Origin: Pinus tabuliformis
Taxonomy: Eukaryota; Streptophyta; Pinopsida; Pinales; Pinaceae
DNA length: 64,000 nt
NCBI GenBank assembly: GCA_031772625.1
Contig: CM062810.1
Span: 710,013,584-710,077,583 of the forward strand
Direction of reading: 5' to 3'
Shown here: positions 11,797-23,107 of the stretch, one piece after another
How the letters are laid out: every line of letters starts with the position of its first letter
Numbering within the stretch: position 1 is the stretch's first letter
The notes under the pieces: model-generated
The model's input: the letters and a program-made list of their open reading frames with translations, nothing else
The model's database searches: none
What the model was told of the DNA's origin: nothing
Translations under genes and position numbers: made by a program

Positions 11797-13004
11797 CTAG
11801 GAAGGCATAGGAGTAGATTGATTGGGGCTGTAATAAGCTTGGGGTGCCCCTTGCATCCCCTGCTGGTAAGGTCTAGGTCCTTGTGGCCTCCTTTGGTTCA
11901 GGAAATAGAGAGGTTCAGTGGGGGCTTCTGTCCCTTGGTACATGGGTTTAAGCCCAGGTAAGGTTGGACATTGATTTGTGGGATGGTCCTCCTCACACAC
12001 GAAACACACTTCAACCAAATGCAATGGGCATTCGTTCTTAGGGTGTCTCCTTGTTCATCTAGGGCAGAAGATAGCCAAGGCCCTCTCAGCTTCTTCCTTC
12101 TTCTGCTGGATCCTGAATGTGTCAAGTTGCATGGCAATGGTCTGTCTCACCTCACTCTTGAGATCTTCTAATTGATTTGCAAACTCATGTTTGGAGAAAG
12201 GAATACCAGCTGAGAGGAGGTTTCCTCTACCTCGTTTCCGGGCTGCCCTAGAGTGGTTCCTAAACGCAGTCTTGATGTCCTCATAAGGCAGTTGGTAAAT
12301 ATCTCCTCCAGCTAACATGTGAAGGGTATCTAAGAGGTCTTCAGGGACTCCTCGGAGCAGGACCAACTTGAGGGATTCAGGGTCAAGTGTGCACCTGGCC
12401 CGTTTATAGCTAAGTTGGAACCTTTCCTCATAATCCTCTAAGGACTCATCATTTCCCATGGTCATCCGAAAGATTTCTCCCTTGGTTTCCTTGGACCTAC
12501 AGTAGTCCCGGTACTTGGTATTGAAAGCTTGCTGCATCTGAGCCCAAGTGGTGATACTGTTCCTAGGTAAGCCCATGAACCAGCGTAATGCTCATCCTTA
12601 AGAGTTGAAGGGAAGAGTTTCAGCTTCTGCTCGTCTTCAGTATAGTCATAGGTTCGACAAAGGACAACAAACTCAAATAGGAAGGTATCAGGATCTTCAG
12701 TAGTCAGTCCATGGAAGTGAGGTAAAGCGGAGGGGCTAATGTTCTTCATTTTCATGTCTCCATTGGTTTCTCGGATGGGGAAGGCACCTTCTATTCTCTC
12801 ATCTTCTCTTCTATTGTCAGCCATAGATTCAGATGGAATGGTCTCTAATTCTTCTTCTGCTATAGAATCTTCGTATATCTCAGGAGGTTCACCTATAGGT
12901 TCTTCTGGATCACTGTCACCAAAGAAGAGAGAAGGGTGACTCAGTGATGTGGTGGGGGTGTTGGGTAAGAATTTGCCTGTTTTATCTCGATTCCTACGAG
13001 GCAT
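11797..13004 (-). pseudogene. Gag (capsid and nucleocapsid), broken
   Basis: Starts MPRRNRDKTGKF at 13004, a plausible initiator about 390 bases after the 5' LTR. The capsid core is recognisable as a Ty3/gypsy retrotransposon gag domain (LPHFHGLTTEDPDTFLFEF, LKLFPSTLKDEHY, then WAQMQQAFNTKYRDY and DESLEDYEERFQLSY). One base is lost near 12580-12590, changing the frame in the middle of the domain. A TGA at 12055-12057 interrupts a first zinc knuckle just after its CPR. The second knuckle, CFVCEEDHPTNQC, is intact and has the CX2CX3HX4C spacing of the Athila/Tat group. TAG at 11797-11799 separates it from the protease frame. This copy cannot make a full Gag. Confidence 0.88.
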
Positions 13005-13366
13005 GAAATGGAAAGACTTTTTTTATTGCTTTTGTTTTTTTTTCTTTGGTACCTGCAAAACTGAAACAGATTGATCTACAACTAACTATCTTGCTGAAAT
13101 GAAAATGCAGAATTGAAATGAAAGTAGGAAAGAACTAGTCTACTTTGCTCAAATGAAATTGCAGGAATGGAAATGCTAGTCTACGCTTGCAGAATTGAAA
13201 TGCTAATCTATGCTTGCAAAAATGAAATTGCGGAATTGAAATGCTAATCTATGAAAGCAGGAAATGTCTATGCTACTTTTGCAGAATGGAAATGAAATAA
13301 ACTACTTGGCAGAAGGCAAGAGTGGGAAAATAGAAGAAAAGCAACAATTACTAATACTCTGACGCT
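13005..13366 (-). other. 5' leader of the Athila-like element
   Basis: Untranslated leader between the primer site and the gag start. It contains imperfect repeats of a GAAATTGCAGAAT-like unit (13090-13300). No ORF or known RNA motif was recognised. Confidence 0.5.
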
Positions 13367-13384
13367 TCCCCGGCAACGGCGCCA
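13367..13384 (-). promoter_or_regulatory. Primer-binding site, tRNA-Asp
   Basis: The plus strand tccccggcaacggcgcca equals the last 18 bases (with CCA) of plant tRNA-Asp-GUC. The element RNA, read on the minus strand, is therefore perfectly complementary to it. It lies six bases inside the 5' LTR. A tRNA-Asp primer is established for Athila/Tat elements. Confidence 0.93.
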
Positions 13385-13390
13385 AAAAGA

Positions 13391-15472
13391 TGGTGGGCTC
13401 CAGTATTGTAGCAATAATGCTACAACTCCTGGAGCTTCCTTCTCTAATTTTATCAACCCGGTAGTTCGTACAAACTTGGAAGCGACGGTGCTGTATGCAC
13501 AAGTACTAGCTCTTGTCGCAGCTGTCACTTGGTCAGCTGGCACAAGTCCGCTAGGGCTCAAGCCAACTTCTATATGTTCTCAGAAGAAGCTTTTTAAGTG
13601 ATGAACGAAAGCTATCTCAAAGGAAATTAACCTACTTTGCAAGAATGAACTGAAAAACCAACAAAACATGGAAACCCTAGTAAACCCTAATTCTACCAGC
13701 TTAATCCTTATGATGCAATGGTGGGAATGCAACTTCTAAAAGTGATGCCATTACTTCTATTGGGATGAGTTGCATGTGTTTAAACTATTTTCATCTGAAG
13801 AGAACATGTTTTTGTATTTTCGCTCAAGTGGTTGGAGTTATTATGACTGTGCTTCTTACTGGGTCTTGACTGTGCAGGGGTAGTTCAAGGGGAGGAAGGC
13901 TTGGAAAAGGTCAGGAGGACTCTGAGAGGTTCCAGGGGATCCCTAACATCACTCCACAGAAGTTCACAACGTTCAGATGCCTGGAAACCGTGTTTGCAAG
14001 CTTCTACAGGATGTCTGCAGGGGATCCTACAGGAAGCTCGGGATTTCTACAGGAAGTCTGCTAACTTTACAGGATGTTCTGCAATTGGAGTTTTGGGTGA
14101 TGGAGGAGTGAATGAGCTGTATGGGTGGATAGGTAGGATGAGAGGGGAGATTGTGATGGCTTATGGACAGAGAGATGAGATGGAGAGGGGGTGTGTAAAG
14201 CTGGTTGGTCGATAGAAGTGTGGAGGCAATGGAAGGCCGAAAAGATAAAACAACTTGGATAATAGAAGAGTTGGTGGGCAAATGATCTAGCTAGGAGGTA
14301 AGGAGATGGCTTAGGCACGGCTGAGAAGGATAAGGAAATGATAAAGTGGTGTTGCGCAGTGTAAATGGAACAAATCTCCTCTGTCTTGAGTATCATCGAA
14401 ATGTCATCAATCTACTCTCACTGTTTTATTAAAAACCAAAGAATAGCAATGTAAGTTAAGGGAAATCGTGCATGGTGCTGAAACAAAGAGTTATTGCTCA
14501 AGATCTAAATGCATGGACACTTCTACCAATGGAAATATTACGTTAAAGCTTGCATAAACATGTAAAACTGCGTTTTTTGGTGGTTGGCACGGTCTACACT
14601 CCCAATCTCTAAACAGAGGTGGTAGTGAGTGTACATTTAACCTTTTCTTGGAACTCTGATTAACTCCAATCCTTACTCTAATCTAAACTACTGAAAACAC
14701 TTTATCCATAAAACTAACCTACTTAATCACATCAAGAAATTCGAATCAGCAAACTGTGTTTTCCAAGTGCATGTAAAGGACAAGAAATATGATGCTGAAG
14801 AAAAGACAAGTAACAATACAAAGAAAGGAGGCCTATTGCTCTCAGGTTGGGCCCAAACTTGAGAGCTATAGCTCCTCTAAGAACTCAGAATTGAACTCAA
14901 ATATGCCTGCCTTTTATTAAAAGATCATAATCATAAGTCTAACAACATGCCAAAAATGGCTTACAAAGAGCAAAACAGAGCCATAGCTCGTGATTCAAAA
15001 TCTGCAACAAAGGTTCAAAAGTCCCCATCGAAGGCTACAACCTCAAGATTTATACATTATGAGGGCCAAGCTGGCCTCCTAAATTAGTGGGGCTTGGCTG
15101 TCCAACTAAAAGTAAACTGTTGTTCCTGTAGAAGCCGTTGGCTGCCTTCTAGCTCAGTGGTGATAGCTGTTGGAGCTCGGAGTTGGGGTGGAGATCACGA
15201 GGAAGGTCATTCAAGGCTGTGGACAACCTTCCTACAAAACCGCAATGCCACCTTGGCTGTCTCCTTGCCTCCATCTGCGTGGTTTTGCTACATTTAATGT
15301 CAAAAAACCTAAAATAAACATGTATTAGCCACATAGGCATAATGACTGCCCTCCTTCCTACAAATAACATGAATATACTAAGAAATGATGCATAAGTGAT
15401 AAAAAATGAAGGGTTGAGCAAGGTAAGTAGGCCAAATGAGCCCAAAATGTTACCAAAATTTAGGGCTCATCA
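13391..15472 (-). repeat. 5' LTR of the Athila-like element
   Basis: The copy that supplies promoter and transcription start for the minus-strand element. It differs from 728-2810 by about 40 substitutions and a one-base indel. It is followed on the right by the target duplication agtat (15473-15477). Confidence 0.93.
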
Positions 15473-16150
15473 AGTATAACTATTGAATGATAACAATGGA
15501 ATAAAAATACTATTTGAAAAATCATTAGGAAGTATTTATTAGGTAGAAAATGCATTCTACTTCATTTTGCTTATAAATTCAATAGTCTATAGAACTAGTC
15601 TACCACCATACATGTGCCTTTACTTAGTTGTGAATGTTGATAATATGAAACTCTATGATCCTTCCATGCTAGTTTAGGAAGAGGAAAAAGTCCTACATTT
15701 TGTAGAGGATTTGATGCCATATGCTCAGGAAGAGTTGAAAAAAGATACACTTTTATAGAAGAGGTAGAAAAATGCAAAACAATAGTAGCATTAACTTTGG
15801 AAGATTGGGTTGAAAGGAAAATGATCCAGGTGGCTCCAGAAATAGAAGTGGCCTTGAAAAATATCAAAAGTCAAAGTCATCATATGGAAGTGAAATTAGG
15901 ACCAGATCATAAGGCTCCTCGCTCTGATTCCAATGGTGTGAACGACAGTAAACTACGAGTTTGTATGCTCAAGATATAGTCATTCAATGTTCTAGTCAAA
16001 CTAGGTGAAGTGACAGTCACTAACGAGGCAACAATTCGGTGAAGGGACGACACATGGAAAAAAACGGTCGAAAAGGGTGAATTTTTCACCTCTTTAATTC
16101 ACCCATTGACCCTTAAAAACCATATTTAAAATTTTGTCCATTATTGCATA
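15473..16150 (+). pseudogene. Unrecognised decayed coding remnant in repeat-rich flank
   Basis: From about 15600 to 15980 one plus-strand region reads as protein-like sequence with a few stops and frame changes. It gives segments such as SFHASLGRGKSPTF, then IEEVEKCKTIVALTLEDWVERK and APEIEVAL. The last open part is 60 residues, starting at 15797. Composition and phrase-like runs suggest an old coding copy (gene or transposon), but I do not recognise the family. The surrounding bases show nothing else. Confidence 0.3.
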
Positions 16151-16173
16151 ATATATATATATATATATATATA
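16151..16173. repeat. Short AT microsatellite
   Basis: About eleven AT dinucleotides in a row. Confidence 0.9.
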
Positions 16174-17198
16174 GCTTTGGGATGGCGGGCTGCCACCCCC
16201 GCCACCCCCCAATGGTCCAACGACATTGAATAAAATATTATTAAATAGGGTGGGAGGGCTACTCACCGACAGACCTGGACGACACACTGATCAAACAACA
16301 GAATCATATAAACAACACATATAATGGGTAGGGATATGAGAGACTCGAGGGCTCCCAACAAGAAAACAATGCCACATGGAAGAAGCTGAAGGGGTTCGAA
16401 CTTACCCTACCCATGTGGGTCGGCCTACCAATGGGCGGCCCCAAAATTCAAATAACTGTCAACCTTTAAAAAAAAATACCGTGTATTAACAACGACTTCG
16501 AACCATATATGGGCGCAACGAGTTTTGAACCCGACCCACCCCCGCTATATTTGTCGCCATTTTCCAACAAGGCAACGACTTGTTTTGATAACTTTGTCCA
16601 CGTAATGTTATTTAAACCATTGTCATTCGACCGAACGGAGGAGGAGGTGGTGGGGCCGAGGAGTAACGAATCATTTTTGCAGGTGGAACCAGGAGCACCC
16701 AAGACAAAACTGCACCCATGTGGGCACATAAACTAAGAAATATTCTGAAGGAATCTTTGGAGAATATTCTTGCAGGGAATATTGAGGGAATCTAAAGATT
16801 CCTTGAAGCTCCAGAGATCACTTGCTTAAAATATGGTCAAGTTTATAGTCGTTTGACATGATTTCGCGCCACGAATCCAATGGTGACGTCTTTTTCTGCA
16901 TTTGAGCTTTACATTTTTCGTCCATGACAAAAATTGGAGTTATAAGGGTCATTTATCTAATTTTTATTGTAATTCATTTTTTTTCCATTTAATGGAAGAA
17001 GGCCTCCACACTTTGAGCAGGGGCCGAAGATGTGGCCCACATTGGGTGAACTCCATAATCATTTCATTTGTGTGTCTTTGATCTCATGGTTTCTTTATGA
17101 TTTCTACTTCTTTTTCATGTGTTTAAGTTACTTGGTTACATGATCTTTTATATGCAAATTTTGCATGCATCCTTGAAGTTAAACTATCTAGATCAATT
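16174..17198. other. Unassigned intergenic or LTR-like sequence
   Basis: No gene was recognised. The first part has a C-rich patch (ccacccccgccacccccc near 16191) and short open frames on both strands without recognisable motifs. The segment from about 16740 to 17195 lies directly upstream of an initiator-Met-type primer site and ends in atca, so it is probably the decayed 5' LTR of the gypsy fragment that follows. Its left end cannot be fixed because no second LTR is present. Confidence 0.4.
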
Positions 17199-17210
17199 TT
17201 GGTATCAGAG
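17199..17210 (+). promoter_or_regulatory. Primer-binding site, initiator Met tRNA type
   Basis: tggtatcagagt matches the usual retrotransposon sequence complementary to the 3' end of initiator tRNA-Met (one mismatch at the end). It lies about 150 bases upstream of a plus-strand gag fragment. Confidence 0.7.
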
Positions 17211-17349
17211 TAAGTCTTCTTGATGCGAGTTGCATGAGTGAATGTTAACCAGGAACAAGCTCCAAAGAGGAGAATGAAAACTCAAATCCTTTAATCCTGA
17301 AGTAGGGCATGCACCACAAAGATGAAACATGGCATATGAGGAAGATTGA

Positions 17350-17831
17350 ATGGAGGAAGAGAAAAATTATCACATTATCTTCTTCACTATGGCAGAGAAA
17401 GTTGACAAGTTGCTTGCAGAATATGAGAAGACAATCAATCCTGGGAAGAAAGAACCAGATTACCATGCATTGGTAAACCATGAAGGTGGAAAAGGAGAGC
17501 CTCCTAAACCATCCTCTCCATCCTCTAGTGACAATTCTTTTTATTCTTCTTCTCATCACTTTAACATGCATCATAGGAATACATCTAAGAAGCCATTTTT
17601 AAAGCTAGATGTAAAGTTTGAATTTCCCACATATAATGGAGGATGTAATGCAAAGAAACTAAACAACCGTATTAGACAGATTGAGGTTTATTGCCAGATT
17701 CAGTAGATCGAGGAAGATGAGGCTAAGATCCAATTAACATCTCTTTGAATGATTGCCACCACTCTTGTATCATGGGAGAGCAAGTTGCAGAAATGCAACA
17801 AAACTTGGGTAATCTCCTTTCTTCTTGGTCA
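17350..17831 (+). pseudogene. Ty3/gypsy gag N-terminal fragment
   Basis: Open to 17706, then broken by in-frame TAG and TGA and frame changes. Recognisable as plant gypsy gag from LKLDVKFEFPTYNG, RQIEVYCQIQ, IEEDEAKIQLTSL and, in another frame, QNLGNLLSSWS. It stops abruptly at about 17831, where an antisense RT fragment starts. Only the N-terminal part of gag is present. Confidence 0.75.
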
Positions 17832-18490
17832 ATAAAAGTGTGCAATATATCATTCATTAACATAATAAATGTAGTTGGTGCATTTCATAGGTCGAATGGC
17901 ATCATCAACCACTCAGATAAACCTTTCCTAGTTTTAAAGGTGGTCTCTGAGGTATCTTGCTCTCTGACTCAAACCTAGTGATATCCAAACTTTAAGTCTA
18001 ATTTGGTGAAGTATTTTACCTGTTGCACTTATCCAACATATCATTTATTCTGGGAAGGGGGTGCCTATTCTTGAGTGTAATATTGTTCAACACCATGTAA
18101 TCTATACACATTCACCAAGTCCCATCCTTCTTCGGCACAATTATGATGGGTGACCCAAATGGTGATATACTCGGTCAAATGACACCTTGTTCCAGTAGTT
18201 GTTGCAATTGATTTTTCATGTTACTTGCTTCTATAAAAAAATTCATTTACAACCTAATGTTTAGCTATGGGGAGTCCAACAATAGATGGATCTTGTACTC
18301 CACTTCCCTCTTGAGTGGTATCCCTATAGGCTCTTGGAACACATCCTTGTATGCATGTAGAAACTCTTCCAGTTTCTTTTTTTATTTCTTATTACACCCC
18401 TCCATGGATTCATTTTCTCTTATTGAATCTTCTACAAACTATTTTTCTCTTAAAAAAAGTAAGACATAATTCTGCCTTAACTGATGAGTT
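17832..18490 (-). pseudogene. Decayed Ty3/gypsy reverse transcriptase fragment
   Basis: Minus-strand translation across frames shows the order of a gypsy RT: VFQEPIGIPLKREVEYKIHLL, then NQLQQLLEQGVI, PFGSPIIIVPKKDGTW, CIDYMVLNNITLKNRHPLPRI, and a broken MPFDL region ending at MNDILHTFID. It stops just before the YLDD catalytic box. Many stops. It continues on the same strand into the gag remnant at 19080-19770, with a MITE in between. Confidence 0.75.
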
Positions 18491-18767
18491 TCTTATCTTA
18501 GTTGGAACTTCCTAGTGAAAGTTTTGACTTGACTTTATGCGCGTTGATGGTGAATATTTTCCATCTTTGACGAGTCAATATTGGTTGTCTCTCTGCATGT
18601 ATATTTCATCCCTCATGTACATGCAGGGACTTTCAAATACCACTCTGTATGCATCAAGGGACTACATATAGTTCTATTTCATCAATAAAATTAGAAGCAA
18701 AACTAATTTTGCATTTTTTGTTACCTTTTTCTCTGCATCCTTATTTACCCATCCCAATCGATATGGG
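18491..18767 (-). other. Probable remnant of gypsy protease/linker region
   Basis: It lies between the antisense RT and antisense gag remnants, so position suggests the protease part of the same element, but no motif is recognisable. It ends with GATATGGG (18760-18767), the target duplication of the MITE. Confidence 0.35.
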
Positions 18768-19065
18768 TAGGGAAAATTTTAAGGATGGTAAATTATCTTG
18801 AAGTTTAAAAACATTGGCGAACCTCACTAGGCCTTAATATGAAAACTATAAAATGTTTTTTGATATATTTGTAAAATTATTCAGGTTTATAATCATTTTA
18901 CATATAGTTTCTATATAATGTTGGCAATTTTTAAGGTAAAATAAATTTATATTGTTAAATTTGGGAGAACCTTTAAAAAAGTGGAAATTGGCGATTTTTT
19001 TCTTTTCTTTTTAACTCATGGAAAAATAGCCCACCTGCAAGTATTAGCCCCTAAAATTTTCCATG
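18768..19065. mobile_element. hAT-type MITE, copy 1
   Basis: A 298-bp non-coding AT-rich element with imperfect terminal inverted repeats: left TAGGGAAAATTTTAAGG, right CCCCTAAAATTTTCCATG. It is flanked by a perfect 8-bp direct repeat GATATGGG (18760-18767 and 19066-19073). An 8-bp target duplication with TA/CA-GGG-like ends is the signature of hAT transposons. A second copy of the same length is at 40785-41084. It has no ORF, so it would depend on a transposase elsewhere. Confidence 0.85.
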
Positions 19066-19079
19066 GATATGGGCTTGGA

Positions 19080-19770
19080 TGATCATGAAATTCCAATCCT
19101 AATTTTTTTACCAGCTCTACTGCAATGATATTTCTTTGCGATCTTGAGCCAAAAAAAAAATTATATTACTATTTATAACCTATATGTTTATATGTAAGAG
19201 CATGGTATTTCCTTCTATTCCTATTGCTAAAGGCTAGTCAAATTCACCTCCTTTTACACTAAATTATAGACAATATTCTCATCTACATCCAAGTTGCTTC
19301 AAACTTGGTTTCTTGAATCAATGGCCATGAGATTCTTCTTCTTCTTATCATTCTTTTTGTTCTTCTAGTTAAGCTATGGATGCAACTTCCAACACTCTCC
19401 TCTATATGTCTATCAATGTTAAAGTGGTTGTTGATATCTTTGCACTGATGTGATATGGCCCTCATGTTTTTATATTTTCCCTCTTTCCATTTCTTCTTCC
19501 CATCCTTCATCTGGATGCTACTTTTGATTCAATCCACTTGATTTCCCTTTCTTCAAGCCTTTGTTCTCCAACTATTGTTCATGTACACAAGCCTCATCCA
19601 CGAATATGTGCTTGAACATCATAATTTTCTTTCGAAAATGGATATGTGGACCCCCTAGATACTTGAGGAGTACATCTAGGTTCTTTAAGGATATACAGAA
19701 TGTTATGGCCATATTTCTAAATTCTACAGTGTACTCCTATACAATTTTCCCTTGCGGACTCGCCGGGACT
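19080..19770 (-). pseudogene. Decayed Ty3/gypsy gag fragment (zinc-knuckle part)
   Basis: Read on the minus strand from about 19770: GKIVxEYTVEFRNMAI, SLKNLDVLLKYLGG, VDEACVHEQxLENKG, then a Lys-rich stretch and a degraded knuckle region (HQCKDINNHFNIDRH...CWKLHP). It ends WPLIQETKFEATWM near 19283. This order is typical of plant gypsy gag. It is the upstream part of the antisense RT remnant at 17832-18490. Confidence 0.7.
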
Positions 19771-19994
19771 TTTAAACACAATGTATATATGTTTCAGGTC
19801 TGGCCCGCAATCGCAAATCGCAATCGGTGCTATTAGCGGAACCAATCATCCATAACATTGTGGACCCGCTGAACTTTATAAAATGCAATATATATATATA
19901 TTTCAGGTCCAGATCTTAAACACTTTAACACTTGCTTCTTTTGCAAATCTGATATATTACTTTGTTTCTTTCTTGTTTCAATATGCAGCTATCA

Positions 19995-20076
<82 letters not shown>

Positions 20077-20142
20077 GTCCAGCTCCATATAACCATTTAT
20101 ATAGCGATTTGATTTGTTCGTATATCAACCTTGGCTACACCG
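19771..20142. other. AT-rich interval with thrice-repeated TTCAGGTC context
   Basis: Holds a 77-bp TA tract and three short TA runs that each end in a cAGGTC-type word (19792, 19902, 20073). No gene recognised. Confidence 0.5.
19997..20073. repeat. Long TA microsatellite
   Basis: About 38 TA repeats without interruption. The apparent Ile-Tyr proteins over it are artefacts of the repeat. Confidence 0.97.
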
Positions 20143-20531
20143 AGGCAAAAGTTCCTAGTGATCAGATCAATCAAAATATATATTTAAAACATTATACTAT
20201 AGTTACTTATTAGACTGATGGATCTTTACAACATGCAGGGGTTGAGTCATATAGTTTTTACATGGCGAATGTAACAAGCAGGTGTATTCCATGAATACCC
20301 TGTGTTTGGCATAGTAATTATCAATACATATAAAAATAAATCATGTTGGGTAAACTTAGTGGATTCCCATGCAATTTTAGAATTTAACCCAAATTACACA
20401 AACTGCAAATCGTTGGAGGCATGTGAATTTGTGTGAACTATTGCATAGGACCAATTACCTTATTTAAATGGTCCATATTGAGGTTTGTTGACTGTGATGT
20501 TTACTAGTGACTAATTTTTCCTTCAATAATC
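20143..20531. repeat. 370-bp direct repeat, copy 1
   Basis: Closely matches 23108-23474 in the same orientation, with scattered substitutions. It has about 25 extra bases around 20230-20255 that the second copy lacks. The ends are not TG...CA and no target duplication is seen, so the class of the repeat is unknown. Confidence 0.8.
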
Positions 20532-23107
20532 TTGGAGTTGATCCAATGAACACAAGAGCTTCCTAAAGGTGCCAGAAAGAAAACCCATGTTTTGTTTCTT
20601 ACTTTGGAGGTCCACAACCATATCAACCATGGATGGGGATTATTGAATGTTGTGTGGGTTACAAGGCTTGGATTAAAATCATCATTAGTGCAAAATAATA
20701 TTAATTAATCCTTTTAAATCATTAAAACATTGGAAATAATAATAAATAGTTAACAAGTTACTTTGTATCCCTTTAGGTGCGATTTTTCCTATTAATGGTG
20801 TGGAAAAGATTATAATATTTAAAAAAGAGCAGAGTTTATAGGGTCAAAAAGGGGTTGACTAATAATGATAATAGAATCAGTTTAGAGCCCTGACAATAAC
20901 ATCAATAATGTTGATAACAATGAAAAAAATGATCAATAATCATGAGAAAAATAACAACAATGGGTATTTTTCATCATTGTGATCACATTCTTCACTTTCT
21001 CCATTATTAATTGATTATTATCATTGTTATCATCTTCATTGTTAGGTGATTTATATGAGATAAATTCCATTACATTTAAATTCCAACCCGAGGCTCGTAA
21101 GCTTGCAAGATGCATGCACAGTGTGTGTGGGATCAAAGCTCATGAATCATTCTACTTGTAAAGAAAATGAATCATTCTGTAATATAATCAAATATCAAGA
21201 AACTGATTCATGAAGGAAACATAATTATGTATGCATGCATATTATAATCATGTACAAAATATGGAATAGAAAAATAAAAAATAAAAAACCATTATTGACA
21301 CAAAATATAACCTAGAAATCCCTTTTGAAAGAAAACCCAACTAGAAGGTGAGGTTGCTCTACTTTCTTTCTCTAAATAGAAAATAGATACAGGTATAAAG
21401 AAGTAAGGTATGTGGCCCATGGGCTACTACAATGCACAAATCCTCTCTATGTGTTGTCTCGCTACCCCTCTCGGCTACTATACTCGTTTATGGAACAAAG
21501 TACACTCGAAAAGAATGGAACCCATTTTCCTCCCAGTGGCCCACATCCTGATAGCATACTAGTGGTTAGGTTTGACTTCCTGAACTCTTAAATAAAGTTA
21601 TCATATGGGATATTCTTGATCCGTCTTCATCGTGATCACATGGATAACCCCTTTTTAATGAATAATGGAGGTTGATGTGGTATCCTCTCAAATTGTTGTG
21701 GCAAAAATAGGAAAGTCAACTTCTGAGTGACATAACTTTTGCATATGGACTTCAATTAAGGTGATTCTAATGTCGTTGGAAAGGTGTATGTGTGTGAATA
21801 TGAAATGGTACACCCAAGGGTGGAAAATTTTTACCCCAAAAAATATCGCTTAATGCCTCAAAACACTCCTGGAAGGTTTCAGACACCAATTTGCTAAACT
21901 GGATCCTGTTGATAAAAATGGACTTGTAAGCAGATTCGTCAACTTTTTCCACTTTGAGTGCATCAAGATGGATGAAAAACAATATAAGTATCCAATTTTG
22001 ATAATATGCTAAAGAGACACCATAAAAGTCCCATCTAATGGTTTGAGGATGCATCTCGTGCTATAGCTTGATTAACTTCATGGGTTGTAGGTGTTATTCA
22101 TACGACTTGAGCTTAATAAGATTCATTTAGCTTTTAACACCCTTGTTTTCATCCCTTGACCTAGTATATTCCTCAAGACCCATTATTGATTCATAACTAA
22201 CCTATACAATTTATAGGTGATTGATGCCCTACAAAGGTCATATGTGATGATTTGAGGAGTTGTCGCCCATGATGCCTGAGACAAAGAAGTAAGGCTTAGT
22301 GCTAGGGGTTCTTGTTAACCCTCCATTACCTGGCTATATACAAGGACCCTCGACCCATCCATGATTCCTAATACCTTGCAGCGGCATTTTTATTCTAGTT
22401 GAATGCCAAATACTCATTATAGAGGGCATGCCTCATAATTTCTAAGCAATCTCACTTCTATCAAACATCAATGTAAATACAAGGAAAGGAAGGAATTCTA
22501 AGACATGTCGTGATCACTGGGGTGTCAACACAAAGATCCTTCTTGACAAGTTATGATATTTCACAATTATTGAACAAGGTGTTCATGCAACCATGAATAG
22601 TTGCAACATGTTATCCATGTCATTCAATGGTCAATATTGCTTTTGCAAATGTAAATAAATTAGAAGCATTAACCAAAATAGAGCATCAATGCATCTAAAA
22701 AATTGAATCACAAATCTAATTATGAGTTAATGTATTAGAACAAAAGTTGGGTTATGAATTGAAGAATATCTAATTATAGTTTTGATGATAAATGAAAGGA
22801 AAGGGAATCAAATAAAATCTAGTTATAAATTATTAGTATGCAATTTAGATAAAGAGAAAAGGATCGATATGCAACTTAAGTATAAATTGAAAGAGTTACA
22901 TACATGATCTATAAATGAGATACAAACCAAGCTACATTACAAAGTTAATGAAACAAGGGAAACATGGTTGAATTATTGGGCCCTTCTCAACCAACATCAC
23001 GTTTCTTGAGAAGGAACTAAATCACATGCAGGATTAAACCCAATTCACCTCACGAAAAAGACGGACAATGGATTTTTATTAATCTATCTCAAAAATACAT
23101 AAGAAAA
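20532..23107. other. AT-rich interval between the two direct repeats
   Basis: No gene, RNA or transposon protein recognised in 2.6 kb. The stretch around 21720-22060 has the style of retrotransposon LTR sequence (for example a phrase on cattggaaagg-like context), but no partner copy lies in the window. The rest is AT-rich and unremarkable. Confidence 0.5.

Larger units (their letters stand above)
728..15472 (-). mobile_element. Complete Athila-like Ty3/gypsy LTR retrotransposon
   Basis: A 14.7-kb element lying on the minus strand. Both ends are fixed by two LTRs of 2083 and 2082 bases, each starting TGGTGGGCTC and ending GGGCTCATCA on the plus strand. A perfect 5-bp target duplication, agtat, lies at 723-727 and 15473-15477. 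Reading from the right: 5' LTR, tRNA-Asp primer site, gag, protease, RT, RNase H, integrase, a GC-rich spacer, a long extra ORF, polypurine tract, 3' LTR. The RT with YMDD followed by DFTPYG, the DLGA protease, a CX2CX3HX4C zinc knuckle, the tRNA-Asp primer and the extra 3' ORF point to the Athila/Tat clade. A hand comparison of the LTRs finds roughly 40 differences (about 2%), so insertion is fairly recent. Several stops and frameshifts make this copy non-autonomous. Confidence 0.93.

Noticed and set aside
728..15472. Chromovirus assignment for the large gypsy element
   Set aside because: No chromodomain after the integrase GPY/F module. The tRNA-Asp primer site and extra 3' ORF point to Athila/Tat instead.
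19883..20213. Frames encoding long Ile-Tyr repeats
   Set aside because: Pure translation of the TA microsatellite.
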